Positions 42,869-51,459 of a DNA stretch of 64,000 bases are shown piece after piece. The stretch lies in NCBI GenBank assembly GCA_030602265.1, contig JAUWAB010000006.1:1-64000 (forward strand). Direction: 5' to 3'. The notes under the pieces are model-generated. The model saw only the letters and a program-made list of their open reading frames with translations. It was not told the DNA's origin and did not search any database. Numbering within the stretch: the stretch's first letter is position 1; every line of letters begins with the position of its first letter. Both the position numbers and the translations under genes were made by a program. The stretch comes from Prolixibacteraceae bacterium. GTDB lineage: Bacteria; Bacteroidota; Bacteroidia; Bacteroidales; Prolixibacteraceae.

Positions 42869-43219
42869 ATGATGATAGAAATTTGCAAGTCAAAAATACA
42901 CAAGGTTACCGTAACCGACGCCAATCTGCAGTATGTAGGGAGTATAACCATAGATGAAGACCTTATGGATGCGGCTAACATCATAGAAAACGAGAAAGTT
43001 CAGGTGGTTAACCTTAATAACGGGGAACGGCTCGAGACTTATGTGATTAAAGGTGAGCGCGGTTCGGGAATAATCTGCATGAACGGTCCTGCAGCCAGGA
43101 AAGTGGTTGTGGGCGATCTGGTTATCATTATCTCCTATGCCATGATGGATTTTGAGGAGGCGAAAAACTTCAAACCCTGGATTATATTTCCGGATACCGG
43201 CACCAACAGGTTGATTTGA
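42869..43219 (+). CDS. panD: Aspartate 1-decarboxylase precursor
   Basis: The 116-residue protein has the self-cleavage site Gly24-Ser25 in YVGSITID, where cleavage makes the pyruvoyl cofactor. Tyr58 and [14 protein letters not shown] near the C-terminus are also typical. It makes beta-alanine for PanC. It is the second gene of panC-panD and is followed by a strong terminator. The length is slightly shorter than the 126 residues of E. coli PanD, as is common in this phylum. Confidence 0.95.
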   Translation: MMIEICKSKIHKVTVTDANLQYVGSITIDEDLMDAANIIENEKVQVVNLNNGERLETYVIKGERGSGIICMNGPAARKVVVGDLVIIISYAMMDFEEAKNFKPWIIFPDTGTNRLI

Positions 43220-43238
43220 AAAACATTTTCATTATTAC

Positions 43239-43272
43239 ACCTCACTGCGGTAAAAAGCAGTGAGGTTTTTTT
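43239..43272 (+). terminator. Rho-independent terminator after panD
   Basis: ACCTCACTGC and GCAGTGAGGT form a perfect 10-bp stem with loop GGTAAAAA, followed by seven Ts. Confidence 0.93.
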
Positions 43273-43294
43273 ATTTTTATGAAAAACTTTGCTT

Positions 43295-43795
43295 ATGGAA
43301 CTGATCAGTATTATCAGGGATAAAATATTTTCGGGAGCTGAAGATTTCCTGCCGGTATGCAGACGTTGGAAACGCGCAGGCGACAAAATCGTTTTTACCA
43401 ACGGTTGTTTTGACATCCTCCACCGGGGCCATATCGACTATCTGGCGAGAACTGCCGGATTGGGCGACCGGTTGATAGTAGGCCTGAACTCTGATGATTC
43501 GGTTTACCGGTTAAAAGGGGCCGGGCGGCCTGTCATGGATGAGGAGTCGCGGGCCTTTATTCTGGCGGCACTGTTTTTTGTCGATGCTGTTGTCCTTTTT
43601 AATGATGATACCCCGGAATCTCTGATCAGTAAGGTATTACCTGATTTTTTGGTAAAAGGCAGTGACTATGAAATTCATGAAATTGCCGGCCAGGATACCG
43701 TCCTGTCAAATGGAGGGAGAGTCGAAACCATCAGCCTGGTCCCGGGATTTTCCACTTCTGATATTATCGGAAAAATAAGGAAACTGCCACAATGA
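43295..43795 (+). CDS. D-glycero-beta-D-manno-heptose 1-phosphate adenylyltransferase
   Basis: From the ATG at 43295 (MELISIIRDKIF) the product is 166 residues. It is a cytidylyltransferase-like fold with GCFDILHRGHIDYLARTAGLGDRLIVGLNSD (about 36-66), the VKGSDY motif and STSDIIGKI at the C-terminus, matching RfaE domain II/HldE C-terminal half. It adenylylates heptose 1-phosphate for LPS core or S-layer glycan precursors. The sugar-kinase half is not fused or adjacent. A TTG start at 43289 is possible but less likely. The gene overlaps radA by four bases (ATGA). Confidence 0.9.
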   Translation: MELISIIRDKIFSGAEDFLPVCRRWKRAGDKIVFTNGCFDILHRGHIDYLARTAGLGDRLIVGLNSDDSVYRLKGAGRPVMDEESRAFILAALFFVDAVVLFNDDTPESLISKVLPDFLVKGSDYEIHEIAGQDTVLSNGGRVETISLVPGFSTSDIIGKIRKLPQ

Positions 43796-45150
43796 GCAAA
43801 GTCAAAACACTTTTCCTGTGCCAGTCGTGTGGCGCCAATTCACCCAAATGGATCGGAAAATGCCCTTCTTGCGGCGAATGGAACACCTATGTCGAGGAGG
43901 TGGTTTCCACCCCGAAGAAAGGGGTTCACGCCACTGTGCCTGCCGAAGGTTCAGGTCCCCGCCTGCTCGATGAGGTTAATACCCTGAACCTTAATCGTAT
44001 CGATGTAGGGATGAATGAATTTAACCGGGTTCTGGGAGGTGGCCTTGTCCCCGGATCGGTAGTGCTGATCGGTGGGGAGCCCGGCATTGGAAAGTCGACT
44101 CTGATCCTCCAGTTTTCCCTGATGCTGAAGGACCGGAAAATTCTTTATGTTTCGGGCGAAGAGAGCCTTCAGCAGATCAAGCTGAGGGCTCAGCGCCTTG
44201 GCATGAACAGCAAAGATTGCCTGTTTCTTTCAGAAACCTCGCTCGAACTGATCTTAGCTCATGCAGAAAGGGAAAAACCTGAAATCCTGATTATCGATTC
44301 CATTCAGACCATTTCCACCGAACAGATCGAATCCTCGCCCGGATCGGTAGTCCAGGTACGGGAATGCGCAACGGCCATCCTGCGATATGCCAAGAAAAGC
44401 CATACCGCTGCCTTTCTCATCGGACACATTACCAAGGAAGGCAGTCTGGCCGGCCCCAAAGTTCTTGAGCATATAGTGGATACGGTTATCCAGTTTGAAG
44501 GTGATACCCAGAACATGTACCGGATTCTTCGTGCTGCAAAAAACCGGTTCGGGTCAACATCGGAACTGGGAATTTTCGAAATGCGGCAAACCGGACTTAC
44601 AGAAATACCCAATCCGTCTGAACATCTGATCCCGCATGGTACCGATCAGGTAAGCGGCACTGCAGTGGCCAGTACCATTGAAGGCATCCGGCCGTTTCTG
44701 ATCGAAATCCAGGCGCTGGTGAGTTCGGCGGCCTACGGAACCCCACAGCGGTCATCAACGGGATTTGACCTGAGAAGGCTGAATATGTTGCTGGCGGTTC
44801 TTGAAAAACGGGCCGGTTTCAAACTGATTGCCAAGGATGTATTCCTCAATGTTGCCGGGGGACTAAGAATCAATGATCCGGCAACCGACCTGGCCGTGCT
44901 GGTTGCTGTCCTTTCTTCAAGCCTCGACATACCCGTCGGCCATCAAAGCTGCTTTTCCGGGGAAGTGGGACTCACAGGAGAAATCAGAGCAGTCGGACGG
45001 ATTGACCAGCGGATTTCAGAAGCCGCCCGTCTGGGATTCAGGCGTATCTTTATCCCCTCATTCAGTAAAGGTTATGATACCGGCAAACTGGATATAGAAG
45101 TAGTCAAAGCTGCCCGTGTTGAAGAAGTCTTCAGAAAACTCTTCAGGTAA
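43792..45150 (+). CDS. radA: DNA repair protein RadA
   Basis: The 452-residue protein has an N-terminal zinc finger (Cys 10, 13, 24 and 27 in FLCQSCGANSPKWIGKCPSCG), Walker A GGEPGIGKST (94-103), Walker B ILIIDSIQT, the RadA-specific KNRFGS motif near residue 249, and a C-terminal Lon-protease-like domain. It aids branch migration in recombinational repair. Its start overlaps the preceding stop in ATGA, so translation is coupled to the heptose adenylyltransferase gene. Confidence 0.97.
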   Translation: MSKVKTLFLCQSCGANSPKWIGKCPSCGEWNTYVEEVVSTPKKGVHATVPAEGSGPRLLDEVNTLNLNRIDVGMNEFNRVLGGGLVPGSVVLIGGEPGIGKSTLILQFSLMLKDRKILYVSGEESLQQIKLRAQRLGMNSKDCLFLSETSLELILAHAEREKPEILIIDSIQTISTEQIESSPGSVVQVRECATAILRYAKKSHTAAFLIGHITKEGSLAGPKVLEHIVDTVIQFEGDTQNMYRILRAAKNRFGSTSELGIFEMRQTGLTEIPNPSEHLIPHGTDQVSGTAVASTIEGIRPFLIEIQALVSSAAYGTPQRSSTGFDLRRLNMLLAVLEKRAGFKLIAKDVFLNVAGGLRINDPATDLAVLVAVLSSSLDIPVGHQSCFSGEVGLTGEIRAVGRIDQRISEAARLGFRRIFIPSFSKGYDTGKLDIEVVKAARVEEVFRKLFR

Positions 45151-45233
45151 ACGCCAATTTTTGAGGTTTTGGGTGTTCTGGCTCCTCTCTTTCGAATAAT
45201 TTGTAATTTAGCGGCGATATTTGAGAAACGCGG

Positions 45234-45632
45234 ATGAACAGATTCCTTCAACAAATTCAGATAATTCTGGCCATTATCCTGCTCATTGCTGCCTGTGACA
45301 AACCGGTGGTAAAAAAGCCGAAAAAACTGGTTTCGAGAGATAAAATGGTGGAAATGCTGACCGATATGCATATTGCTGAATCGGTTTTCCAGAACCGGCG
45401 CTATACCGGTAGCCAGCCTTTCAGTTTTACTGAAGCCGACTTCTATTATTCCATTCTAAAAAAACACCAGGTTGCTGATTCCGTTTTTGAACTTTCACTG
45501 ATATATTATTCCAGTCTTCCCAAAGAGTTTGAAAAGATCTATTCCCGGGTACTTAACCGGTTGAACGAAATGGAACAGGAACAGCTTGAAAAACAGCAGC
45601 AACCTGTCGATATTGGCACTGAGCGCAGATGA
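45234..45632 (+). CDS. DUF4296 family lipoprotein
   Basis: The 132-residue protein has a lipoprotein signal (QIILAIILLIAAC, cysteine about 20) followed by KPVVKKPKKL. The DUF4296 block is LVSRDKMVEMLTDMHIAESVFQ with conserved charged helices. The family is Bacteroidota-specific and of unknown function. It lies 84 bases after radA and 10 bases before a radical SAM gene with which it is probably cotranscribed. Confidence 0.88.
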   Translation: MNRFLQQIQIILAIILLIAACDKPVVKKPKKLVSRDKMVEMLTDMHIAESVFQNRRYTGSQPFSFTEADFYYSILKKHQVADSVFELSLIYYSSLPKEFEKIYSRVLNRLNEMEQEQLEKQQQPVDIGTERR

Positions 45633-45641
45633 CTTTCGTTT

Positions 45642-46421
45642 ATGGCAACATTTCTTTTTGATAAAATTGTTTTCGGCCCGGTTACCAGCCGGCGCCTTGG
45701 CGTTTCCTTAGGAATTAACCTGCTCCCGGTTGATTCCAAGCTTTGTTCTTTCGACTGCATATATTGTGAATGCGGCTGGACTCCCGGTCGCAGAAATCCG
45801 GAAAGTATGATGCCCTCCAGAGATCTGGTCAGGGAGAAACTTGAAGAAAAACTCATCAGCATGAAGTCTGAGGGCACCATGCCCGATGTTATTACATTTG
45901 CCGGAAACGGTGAGCCAACCCTTCATCCTGAATTCGCTTCCATTATTGATGATACCATCATACTCAGGGACGAATGGGCTCCCGAAGCCCGTATTGCGGT
46001 CCTGTCAAACGCAACCATGCTGAAGAATAAAAGTGTATTTGAAGCCCTCCTTCGGGTGGAAGACAATATCCAGAAACTGGATTCAGCCTTTGAGGATACC
46101 ATCCGTTTACTGGATGCCCCGCGAGGAAGGTTCAAGCTCGAGGAAGTTGTCGGGCAGCTTTGCCGTTTTAATGGCAAAGTAACTATTCAGACGATGTTTG
46201 TAAAGGGAAGCTGGAAGGGACATGTCGTTGACAATTCCACCGACCGGGAGGTTGATGCCTGGCTGAAACTTGTCGGAAAGATCGGTCCCGGACAGGTTAT
46301 GATTTATACCATCGCCAGGGATACCCCTGCTGAAACCCTGCAGAAAGTATCGCAGGAAGAGCTGGAAAAAATTGCAGATAAAATCCGTATGGCCGGATTT
46401 GAAGTTCAGGTATCCGGATAA
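45642..46421 (+). CDS. Radical SAM protein of unknown substrate
   Basis: The 259-residue protein has the cluster motif CSFDCIYCECG (C-x3-C-x2-C, near residue 35) after the start FLFDKIVFGPVTSRRLGVSLGIN. It then shows TFAGNGEPTLHPEF, a glycine-rich SAM-binding motif, and LSNATMLKN. The opening IVFGPV.SRRLG.SLG is typical of a compact MoaA-like group found across anaerobes. Its reaction is not known. It follows the DUF4296 lipoprotein gene closely and ends the plus-strand run. A weak hairpin follows at 46429-46452. Confidence 0.88.
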   Translation: MATFLFDKIVFGPVTSRRLGVSLGINLLPVDSKLCSFDCIYCECGWTPGRRNPESMMPSRDLVREKLEEKLISMKSEGTMPDVITFAGNGEPTLHPEFASIIDDTIILRDEWAPEARIAVLSNATMLKNKSVFEALLRVEDNIQKLDSAFEDTIRLLDAPRGRFKLEEVVGQLCRFNGKVTIQTMFVKGSWKGHVVDNSTDREVDAWLKLVGKIGPGQVMIYTIARDTPAETLQKVSQEELEKIADKIRMAGFEVQVSG

Positions 46422-46428
46422 AAAGAAA

Positions 46429-46452
46429 AGCTGCCCGATAATCCGGACAGCT
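46429..46452 (+). terminator. Weak hairpin between convergent genes
   Basis: AGCTGCCCG and CGGACAGCT pair with one mismatch. The downstream CTCTTC gives only a poor T-tract, so termination is possible but unproven. Confidence 0.35.
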
Positions 46453-46545
46453 CTTCATGAAGTTAGTTGTAATCAGAAAGAAGGATATCGTCTTTTGAGC
46501 AGACGAATATGCAAAAATATTAAAGTTCTTGCCAAAAAACAATAT

Positions 46546-48819
46546 CTATATTGATTGTCTTTTATTCACCATAATGAAATCCCTGTGTGCTTTAACCAGA
46601 TTGATGGAGTGGAGCAACAGGTTCTTGGTTTCGGCCAGGGTGTTGAAGAACAGGATTGAATTTCTTGTATTTACCTCGTGGTTTTTGATCCTCCGGATCT
46701 GGGTCTTTTCAATTTCCTGCATTATATTGGTAATTCTGATCCTTTTGGCAATAAGCTCTTCAAGGCTGTCGAACTTATTCTCCTTGATTATATGAAGGGC
46801 GTGGTTATAGAATTCATCCAGCTCTGTTACGAGGTTCCTGATTTCTTCGGACTGTTCTTCGTTAAACGGTTTGTGCTGATTTTCAAGATGCTCCCACATG
46901 GGTTGTATGATGAAATTAAGTGAGTGGGCCATTTCTCTCTGATAATCAATTACCTGAACATAAAAATGTCCTGAATCGACATCCACCCGTTTCATCTTTG
47001 ATATGGTATCCAGTACCTTATTCTTCTGTTTCTTGGTTTTTTTGTTCAGTTCATTTTTCATGTCCAGGGCTTCCTTCATGTGCGTCCGGTCATCCCTTGA
47101 GAAACTGTCCATGGCAACAGAATAGATCTTATTTGCTGAAATGATGGTATAAACAACCTGTTTCCTGCATTTTGTGGCAGCTTTTTCCGATTCATCTTTT
47201 TCATTGATCAGGTCATCTTCTTCAACCGAAGGTTTGCTCCTGCGCTTGAAAATGATATGGGTTCGGATAACGATAGCTATCGCCAGAACAATAAATCCGA
47301 GGATCACGGGCATTCCCCCGGCGCTGATCAGCCAGGCAATCATTGCCGATACGGTAAAGGCGATCAGTGCGGTTAAGAACCAGCCGCCAATTACTGCAAA
47401 TACTCCGGATACCCTGTAAACTGCACTTTCGCGGTCCCATGCCCTGTCGGCTAATGAGCTGCCCATGGCCACCATGAAAGTAACGTAAGTTGTTGAGAGA
47501 GGAAGTTTCAGGGATGTACCAAACGCAATCAGGATACTAGCCACCATGAGGTTTACTGCGGCCCTGATTTTATCGAACGCAGGAGCATTCGGATCAATCG
47601 TCCTGGTATTGCTCACAGGCGAAAACCGGTTTTCGATGGTCTGGCTTACCCGTTCAGGTATATATGCCGATATTCTCCGGTTAAATTTCAGGGTATTTCT
47701 GACAATGGCCCTGGCTAACAGGGAAGATCCGAACCGTTCAGCACCTTCTGTCTGCCGGCCCAGGTTTACTTCGGTTTCAGTCACCGATTTTGCTTTCTTG
47801 GAGGTTATCAGGGTGATAATCATTACAAAACCTGAAATTACCAGAAAGATAAACGGTGTTGCGACTTCCCCTTTCAGCATTTCCATGGTAAAACTTTCCG
47901 GGGCTAAACCGCCGGAGGCCTGCCAGGCCTGGAACGATTTGAATCCGGCAATCGGAACACCGATAAAGTTTACCAGGTCGTTTCCGGCGAAGGCCATCGC
48001 CAGGGCGAATGTCCCGGCCAATACAACGATTTTCAGGATATCAATCTTAAATGCCCATACCAGGACCTGCATCAGAAAAGTCCAGCCAATCAGGCTGGTA
48101 ATCAGAAGAACGACGGTGTTTACCTTGACCCACTGCGACAGGGCAATACCGGAGGCACCAACCGGGATGGAGGCGAACGAGGAACCGTCGATTCCCTTGA
48201 TCAGGATAAAATAGGATATGACCGTAATGGCAAAACCACCAAAGACTGAACCGATATATCGCAGCATTTTTTCATACCTGAAAGTAAAAATAAACCTTGC
48301 AATATATTGCACAATAGTCCCTATGGTAAATGCAATGATTACGGAAACCAGGATGCCTGAAATAATGGCCAGGGCCTTGCCGGAATTGATGTACAGGGAA
48401 AGGTCAGACAGGGAACCGCCAAGGTCTTTGATCTTAACGAGCGAAACGGCCACTGCCGATCCTAACAGTTCAAAAACTATGGATACGGTGGTGGAGGTGG
48501 GCAGACCAAAGGTGTTGAAAGCATCAAGAAGGATCACATCCGTGATCATTACTGCCATGAAAATGATCATTATTTCAGAAAAAGCAAGCATGTCGGGATG
48601 AAACACGCCTTTGCGGGCAACTTCCATCATACCGGAGGAAAAGGTCGACCCGATCAGGATACCCAATGCGGCAACAGTAAATATCAACCATTTGGGAGCT
48701 GCTTTTGAGCCTATGGCTGAGTTGAGGAAATTTACTGCATCGTTGCTCACTCCAACAATAAGGTCAGATACTGCCAGAGCAAACAGTATGACTACAAGAA
48801 CCAGATAAAAATTTTCCAT
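46546..48819 (-). CDS. PiT-family inorganic phosphate transporter with PhoU-like C-terminal domain
   Basis: The 757-residue protein has a PHO4-type membrane region with signature repeats VGVSNDAVNFLNSAIG (about 24-39) and FAGNDLVNFIGVPIAG (about 278-293), and roughly 12 membrane segments up to about residue 535. A cytoplasmic helical region (about 555-750) follows, with long Glu/Lys-rich helices resembling PhoU. It imports phosphate with a cation. The fused PhoU-like tail may report phosphate flux. It is divergent from a PhoR/PhoB-like pair, which fits phosphate-dependent control. The plus-strand frame at 47546-48214 is antisense. Confidence 0.9.
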   Translation of the reverse strand: MENFYLVLVVILFALAVSDLIVGVSNDAVNFLNSAIGSKAAPKWLIFTVAALGILIGSTFSSGMMEVARKGVFHPDMLAFSEIMIIFMAVMITDVILLDAFNTFGLPTSTTVSIVFELLGSAVAVSLVKIKDLGGSLSDLSLYINSGKALAIISGILVSVIIAFTIGTIVQYIARFIFTFRYEKMLRYIGSVFGGFAITVISYFILIKGIDGSSFASIPVGASGIALSQWVKVNTVVLLITSLIGWTFLMQVLVWAFKIDILKIVVLAGTFALAMAFAGNDLVNFIGVPIAGFKSFQAWQASGGLAPESFTMEMLKGEVATPFIFLVISGFVMIITLITSKKAKSVTETEVNLGRQTEGAERFGSSLLARAIVRNTLKFNRRISAYIPERVSQTIENRFSPVSNTRTIDPNAPAFDKIRAAVNLMVASILIAFGTSLKLPLSTTYVTFMVAMGSSLADRAWDRESAVYRVSGVFAVIGGWFLTALIAFTVSAMIAWLISAGGMPVILGFIVLAIAIVIRTHIIFKRRSKPSVEEDDLINEKDESEKAATKCRKQVVYTIISANKIYSVAMDSFSRDDRTHMKEALDMKNELNKKTKKQKNKVLDTISKMKRVDVDSGHFYVQVIDYQREMAHSLNFIIQPMWEHLENQHKPFNEEQSEEIRNLVTELDEFYNHALHIIKENKFDSLEELIAKRIRITNIMQEIEKTQIRRIKNHEVNTRNSILFFNTLAETKNLLLHSINLVKAHRDFIMVNKRQSI

Positions 48820-48843
48820 TTAACTGTGTTGAGTTTCAGGCAG

Positions 48844-48851
48844 CAAAATTA
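48844..48851 (-). promoter_or_regulatory. -7 box TAATTTTG for the phosphate transporter
   Basis: TAATTTTG on the minus strand lies about 25 bases before the transporter ATG. There is no TTG at the ideal spacing. It faces the kinase promoter across a 190-base divergent region. Confidence 0.45.
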
Positions 48852-48979
48852 TGTAACCTGCCAATGTCAGACGGAATTTACACATTAATTAAATATTAAC
48901 TATCCGTGAAATTTCAGTTAATCAGAGAAAAACACTTTTCTGTCAGGATTTTGAACTGGTGTTCGATCGTTTAATTTTC

Positions 48980-48987
48980 TACTTTTG
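48980..48987 (+). promoter_or_regulatory. -7 box TACTTTTG for the sensor kinase gene
   Basis: TACTTTTG gives a transcript start near 48994, downstream of a possible GTG start at 48959. It supports the ATG at 49007 as the kinase start. Confidence 0.5.
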
Positions 48988-49006
48988 GCCTCAAAACAGG
49001 GTAATT

Positions 49007-50047
49007 ATGAAGACATATACTTCAGGGCAGCTGGCTCTTTTTATATCCGGAATTCTTACGGTTTTAGCGGCATTTTTCATGCTGTTCAATTTTTATGTTA
49101 GCCACAATATCGTTGTCATCCTGATTTTTGCTGTTCTTTTTCTGGTATTCTCTTATGCTATACTGAATTATTACCTGAACAGGTACATTACCGACAAGAT
49201 CAAGCCAGTTTACAAAACCATTCTGGATCTTCCGGTGAGCGGGAAAAAACTTGATTCGAGGAAAGGATCTCAGGTCAACATATTATCGGATATTAAGGTG
49301 GAGGTGGAGGAATGGGCTAAAAAGCAGACCGAAGAGATTGAACGACTGAAAGATCTGGAACGCTACCGGAAAGAGTTTGTCGGGAATGTTTCTCACGAAC
49401 TGAAAACCCCGATTTTCAATATACAGGGTTATATTTTGACTTTACTGGAGGGGGGGATCGATGACCCTAAGATTAATAAGCTTTATCTTCAGAGAACCGA
49501 AAAAAGTATCGACCGGATGATTTCGATCGTCGAGGACCTTGAGTCGATTACCAAACTGGAATCTGGTGAACTAAAGCTTGTCGTGGAAAAGTTTGATGTC
49601 GTCAGGCTGGTTGAAGAGGTTTTCGAAATGGAACAGATGCTGGCATCAGAGCGTAAAGTGTCGCTGGAGTTTGTACAGAGACCTGAAAGACCGGTTATGG
49701 TCAAGGCCGACAAGAAACGCATGACCGAAGTCCTCAGCAACCTGGTAAACAACGGAATAAAGTATAACCGGAAGAAGGGTACGGTCAAGGTAGCCTTTTA
49801 TGACCTGGAGGACCATATCATGGTTGAAGTGGCCGATACGGGATTTGGGATCGACAAAAAGGATCTGCCCAGGGTTTTTGAACGGTTTTACCGGGTCGAC
49901 AAGTCAAGGTCGAGGGAACAGGGCGGAACGGGGCTCGGGTTATCCATTGTGAAACATATCATTGAGGCCCATGAGCAGACGATAAATGTAAAAAGTGTAT
50001 TAGAGGAAGGTACCACATTTACCTTTACCATGGAAAAAGCGCGATAA
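49007..50047 (+). CDS. Sensor histidine kinase, PhoR-like
   Basis: From MKTYTSGQLALF the product is 346 residues. Two membrane helices (about 8-30 and 35-53) are separated by a very short loop, so there is no periplasmic sensor domain. A short linker leads to HisKA with the phospho-accepting His130 in VGNVSHELKTP, then HATPase_c with NLVNNGIKYN (N box), DTGFGIDKKDL (G1), FERFYRVDKSRSREQGGTGLGL (F and G2 boxes). The plan resembles PhoR-type kinases that sense through a partner transporter. It lies next to a PiT-PhoU transporter gene and 95 bases before a PhoB-like regulator. The phosphate link is inference. Confidence 0.9.
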   Translation: MKTYTSGQLALFISGILTVLAAFFMLFNFYVSHNIVVILIFAVLFLVFSYAILNYYLNRYITDKIKPVYKTILDLPVSGKKLDSRKGSQVNILSDIKVEVEEWAKKQTEEIERLKDLERYRKEFVGNVSHELKTPIFNIQGYILTLLEGGIDDPKINKLYLQRTEKSIDRMISIVEDLESITKLESGELKLVVEKFDVVRLVEEVFEMEQMLASERKVSLEFVQRPERPVMVKADKKRMTEVLSNLVNNGIKYNRKKGTVKVAFYDLEDHIMVEVADTGFGIDKKDLPRVFERFYRVDKSRSREQGGTGLGLSIVKHIIEAHEQTINVKSVLEEGTTFTFTMEKAR

Positions 50048-50085
50048 TTCGCGGATATATATTCGTTTGTTTGTTAAAGTTATAG

Positions 50086-50118
50086 TAACTTTGGATTAAC
50101 ATTGTATATATACATTTG
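50086..50118 (+). promoter_or_regulatory. Two -7 boxes upstream of the response regulator
   Basis: TAACTTTG (50086-50093) and TACATTTG (50111-50118) both match TAnnTTTG. TTG triplets at 50067 and 50091 precede them by 16 and 17 bases, a little short of ideal. They suggest the regulator has its own promoter in addition to read-through from the kinase. Confidence 0.45.
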
Positions 50119-50142
50119 CCCATAAATTATTCATTATCAATT

Positions 50143-50844
50143 ATGAGTGAAAATACTTTCAAGATTCTGCTGGTTGACGATGAGATCGACATACTGGAAT
50201 TTATCAGTTATAATCTCGAAAAGGAGGGATTCAAGGTCTATACAGCCAATAATGGCACTGAAGCCATTAAGATAGCCGAGAAAAAACAGCCCCACCTGAT
50301 CCTGCTGGATGTGATGATGCCCGAAATGGATGGAATCGCAGCCTGCGAAGAGATCCGCCGCATCCCGTCGCTGAAGAATACCCTGGTGGCCTTCCTGACT
50401 GCAAGAGGTGAGGATTATTCCCAGATTGCCGGTTTCGAGGCAGGTGCAGATGATTATATTACTAAACCTATCAGGCCTAAGGTATTGATCAGCAGGGTGA
50501 AAGCTCTGCTCAAAAGATTCTCTACCGCCGCACCGGAAGCCGTTGTTCCTGCGGGAGAAAGTACCATGACCATCGGCGAGCTGGTTATCGACAAGGAAAG
50601 ATACCTGGTAAGATTGGGCAAGGAAGAGATGGTCCTCCCCAGGAAAGAATTCGAATTGCTTTCGTTGCTGGTTTCAAAACCGGGGAAGGTTTTCACACGC
50701 GAAGAGATCTATTTTTCCGTGTGGGGCGATAATGTTGTGGTTGGCGACCGGACCATCGATGTACACATCCGTAAATTGCGTGAGAAAATTGGGAATGATC
50801 ACATAAAAACATTGAAAGGTATCGGTTATAAGTTTGTCGAATAA
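50143..50844 (+). CDS. OmpR/PhoB-family response regulator
   Basis: From MSENTFKILLVDDE the product is 233 residues. The receiver has acidic pair D12-D13, phosphoacceptor D56 in LLDVMMPEMDG, and the KPI lysine near residue 108. A winged-helix DNA-binding domain follows (about 135-230), with FELLSLLVSKPGKVFTREEI and TIDVHIRKLREKIG. It is the partner of the kinase just upstream. A longer start at 50116 would include part of a -7 box and is rejected. The target genes may include the nearby phosphate transporter. Confidence 0.93.
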   Translation: MSENTFKILLVDDEIDILEFISYNLEKEGFKVYTANNGTEAIKIAEKKQPHLILLDVMMPEMDGIAACEEIRRIPSLKNTLVAFLTARGEDYSQIAGFEAGADDYITKPIRPKVLISRVKALLKRFSTAAPEAVVPAGESTMTIGELVIDKERYLVRLGKEEMVLPRKEFELLSLLVSKPGKVFTREEIYFSVWGDNVVVGDRTIDVHIRKLREKIGNDHIKTLKGIGYKFVE

Positions 50845-50850
50845 CCCGGC

Positions 50851-51456
50851 CTATAAGAAATAGAAAATCAGGAAAAGTACAGAGAACCCTGTTAAGTAAC
50901 CCCATAATATATCGGACAGGGTATGTCTCTTGGTTATCATCAGAGAAGTGCCGGTCAATCCTGCTGCCAGTAAAAGACAGGACAGCATAATGGCCGGGTT
51001 TGTACCGATCCGCAGGGAAAGTGCCAGCATCATACCGAAAGCTCCACCAGCGGCAACCAGATGTTGACTGATATTTTTCCACATCGAAATCACGGTTATC
51101 ATTACCACCAGAATAGCCCCTGCCAGGAGCAGAATCTTGAAAATGGCATACAACGGCAACCTGTTCAGCAGAAAATACCCCAGATAGTAGTATAGTGCCA
51201 CAAAAAGCATGGATATCCTGTTTTCGGATGCTTTCCGGCCTGACTTCCCGAAGTTCTTTCCTAGTTCTGATATCAAAAGGGTAAGCGAGGGCATAACCGC
51301 GGTGGAAACAAAGATCACTAAAATCAGGAACCGTTTGGCCGGCCATGAAAACATGGAAAAATGGAATCCGGAGTATAGCAGTACCAGTGTAATATAGGTG
51401 GGGACCAATATCGGGGAAAAGATCCAGGATAAACCTGCAGCAATTTTTCTGATCAT
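50851..51456 (-). CDS. PAP2-like integral membrane protein
   Basis: The 201-residue protein has about six membrane segments. The motifs NISQHLVAAGGAFGMM (about 127-142) and KRHTLSDILWGYLTGF (about 176-191) resemble the second and third phosphatase motifs of PAP2 lipid phosphatases, but the first motif (KxxxxxxRP) is degenerate. It may be a divergent or inactive member; the best description is PAP2-like membrane protein. It starts four bases after the rpoN stop on the same strand, so it probably shares the rpoN transcript. It converges with the response regulator, with six bases between stops. Confidence 0.7.
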   Translation of the reverse strand: MIRKIAAGLSWIFSPILVPTYITLVLLYSGFHFSMFSWPAKRFLILVIFVSTAVMPSLTLLISELGKNFGKSGRKASENRISMLFVALYYYLGYFLLNRLPLYAIFKILLLAGAILVVMITVISMWKNISQHLVAAGGAFGMMLALSLRIGTNPAIMLSCLLLAAGLTGTSLMITKRHTLSDILWGYLTGFSVLFLIFYFL

Positions 51457-51459
51457 GGT

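Noticed and set aside
47546-48214. 222-codon plus-strand frame
   Set aside because: It is the mirror of a hydrophobic transporter reading; composition (many R, P, T) is typical of an antisense shadow.
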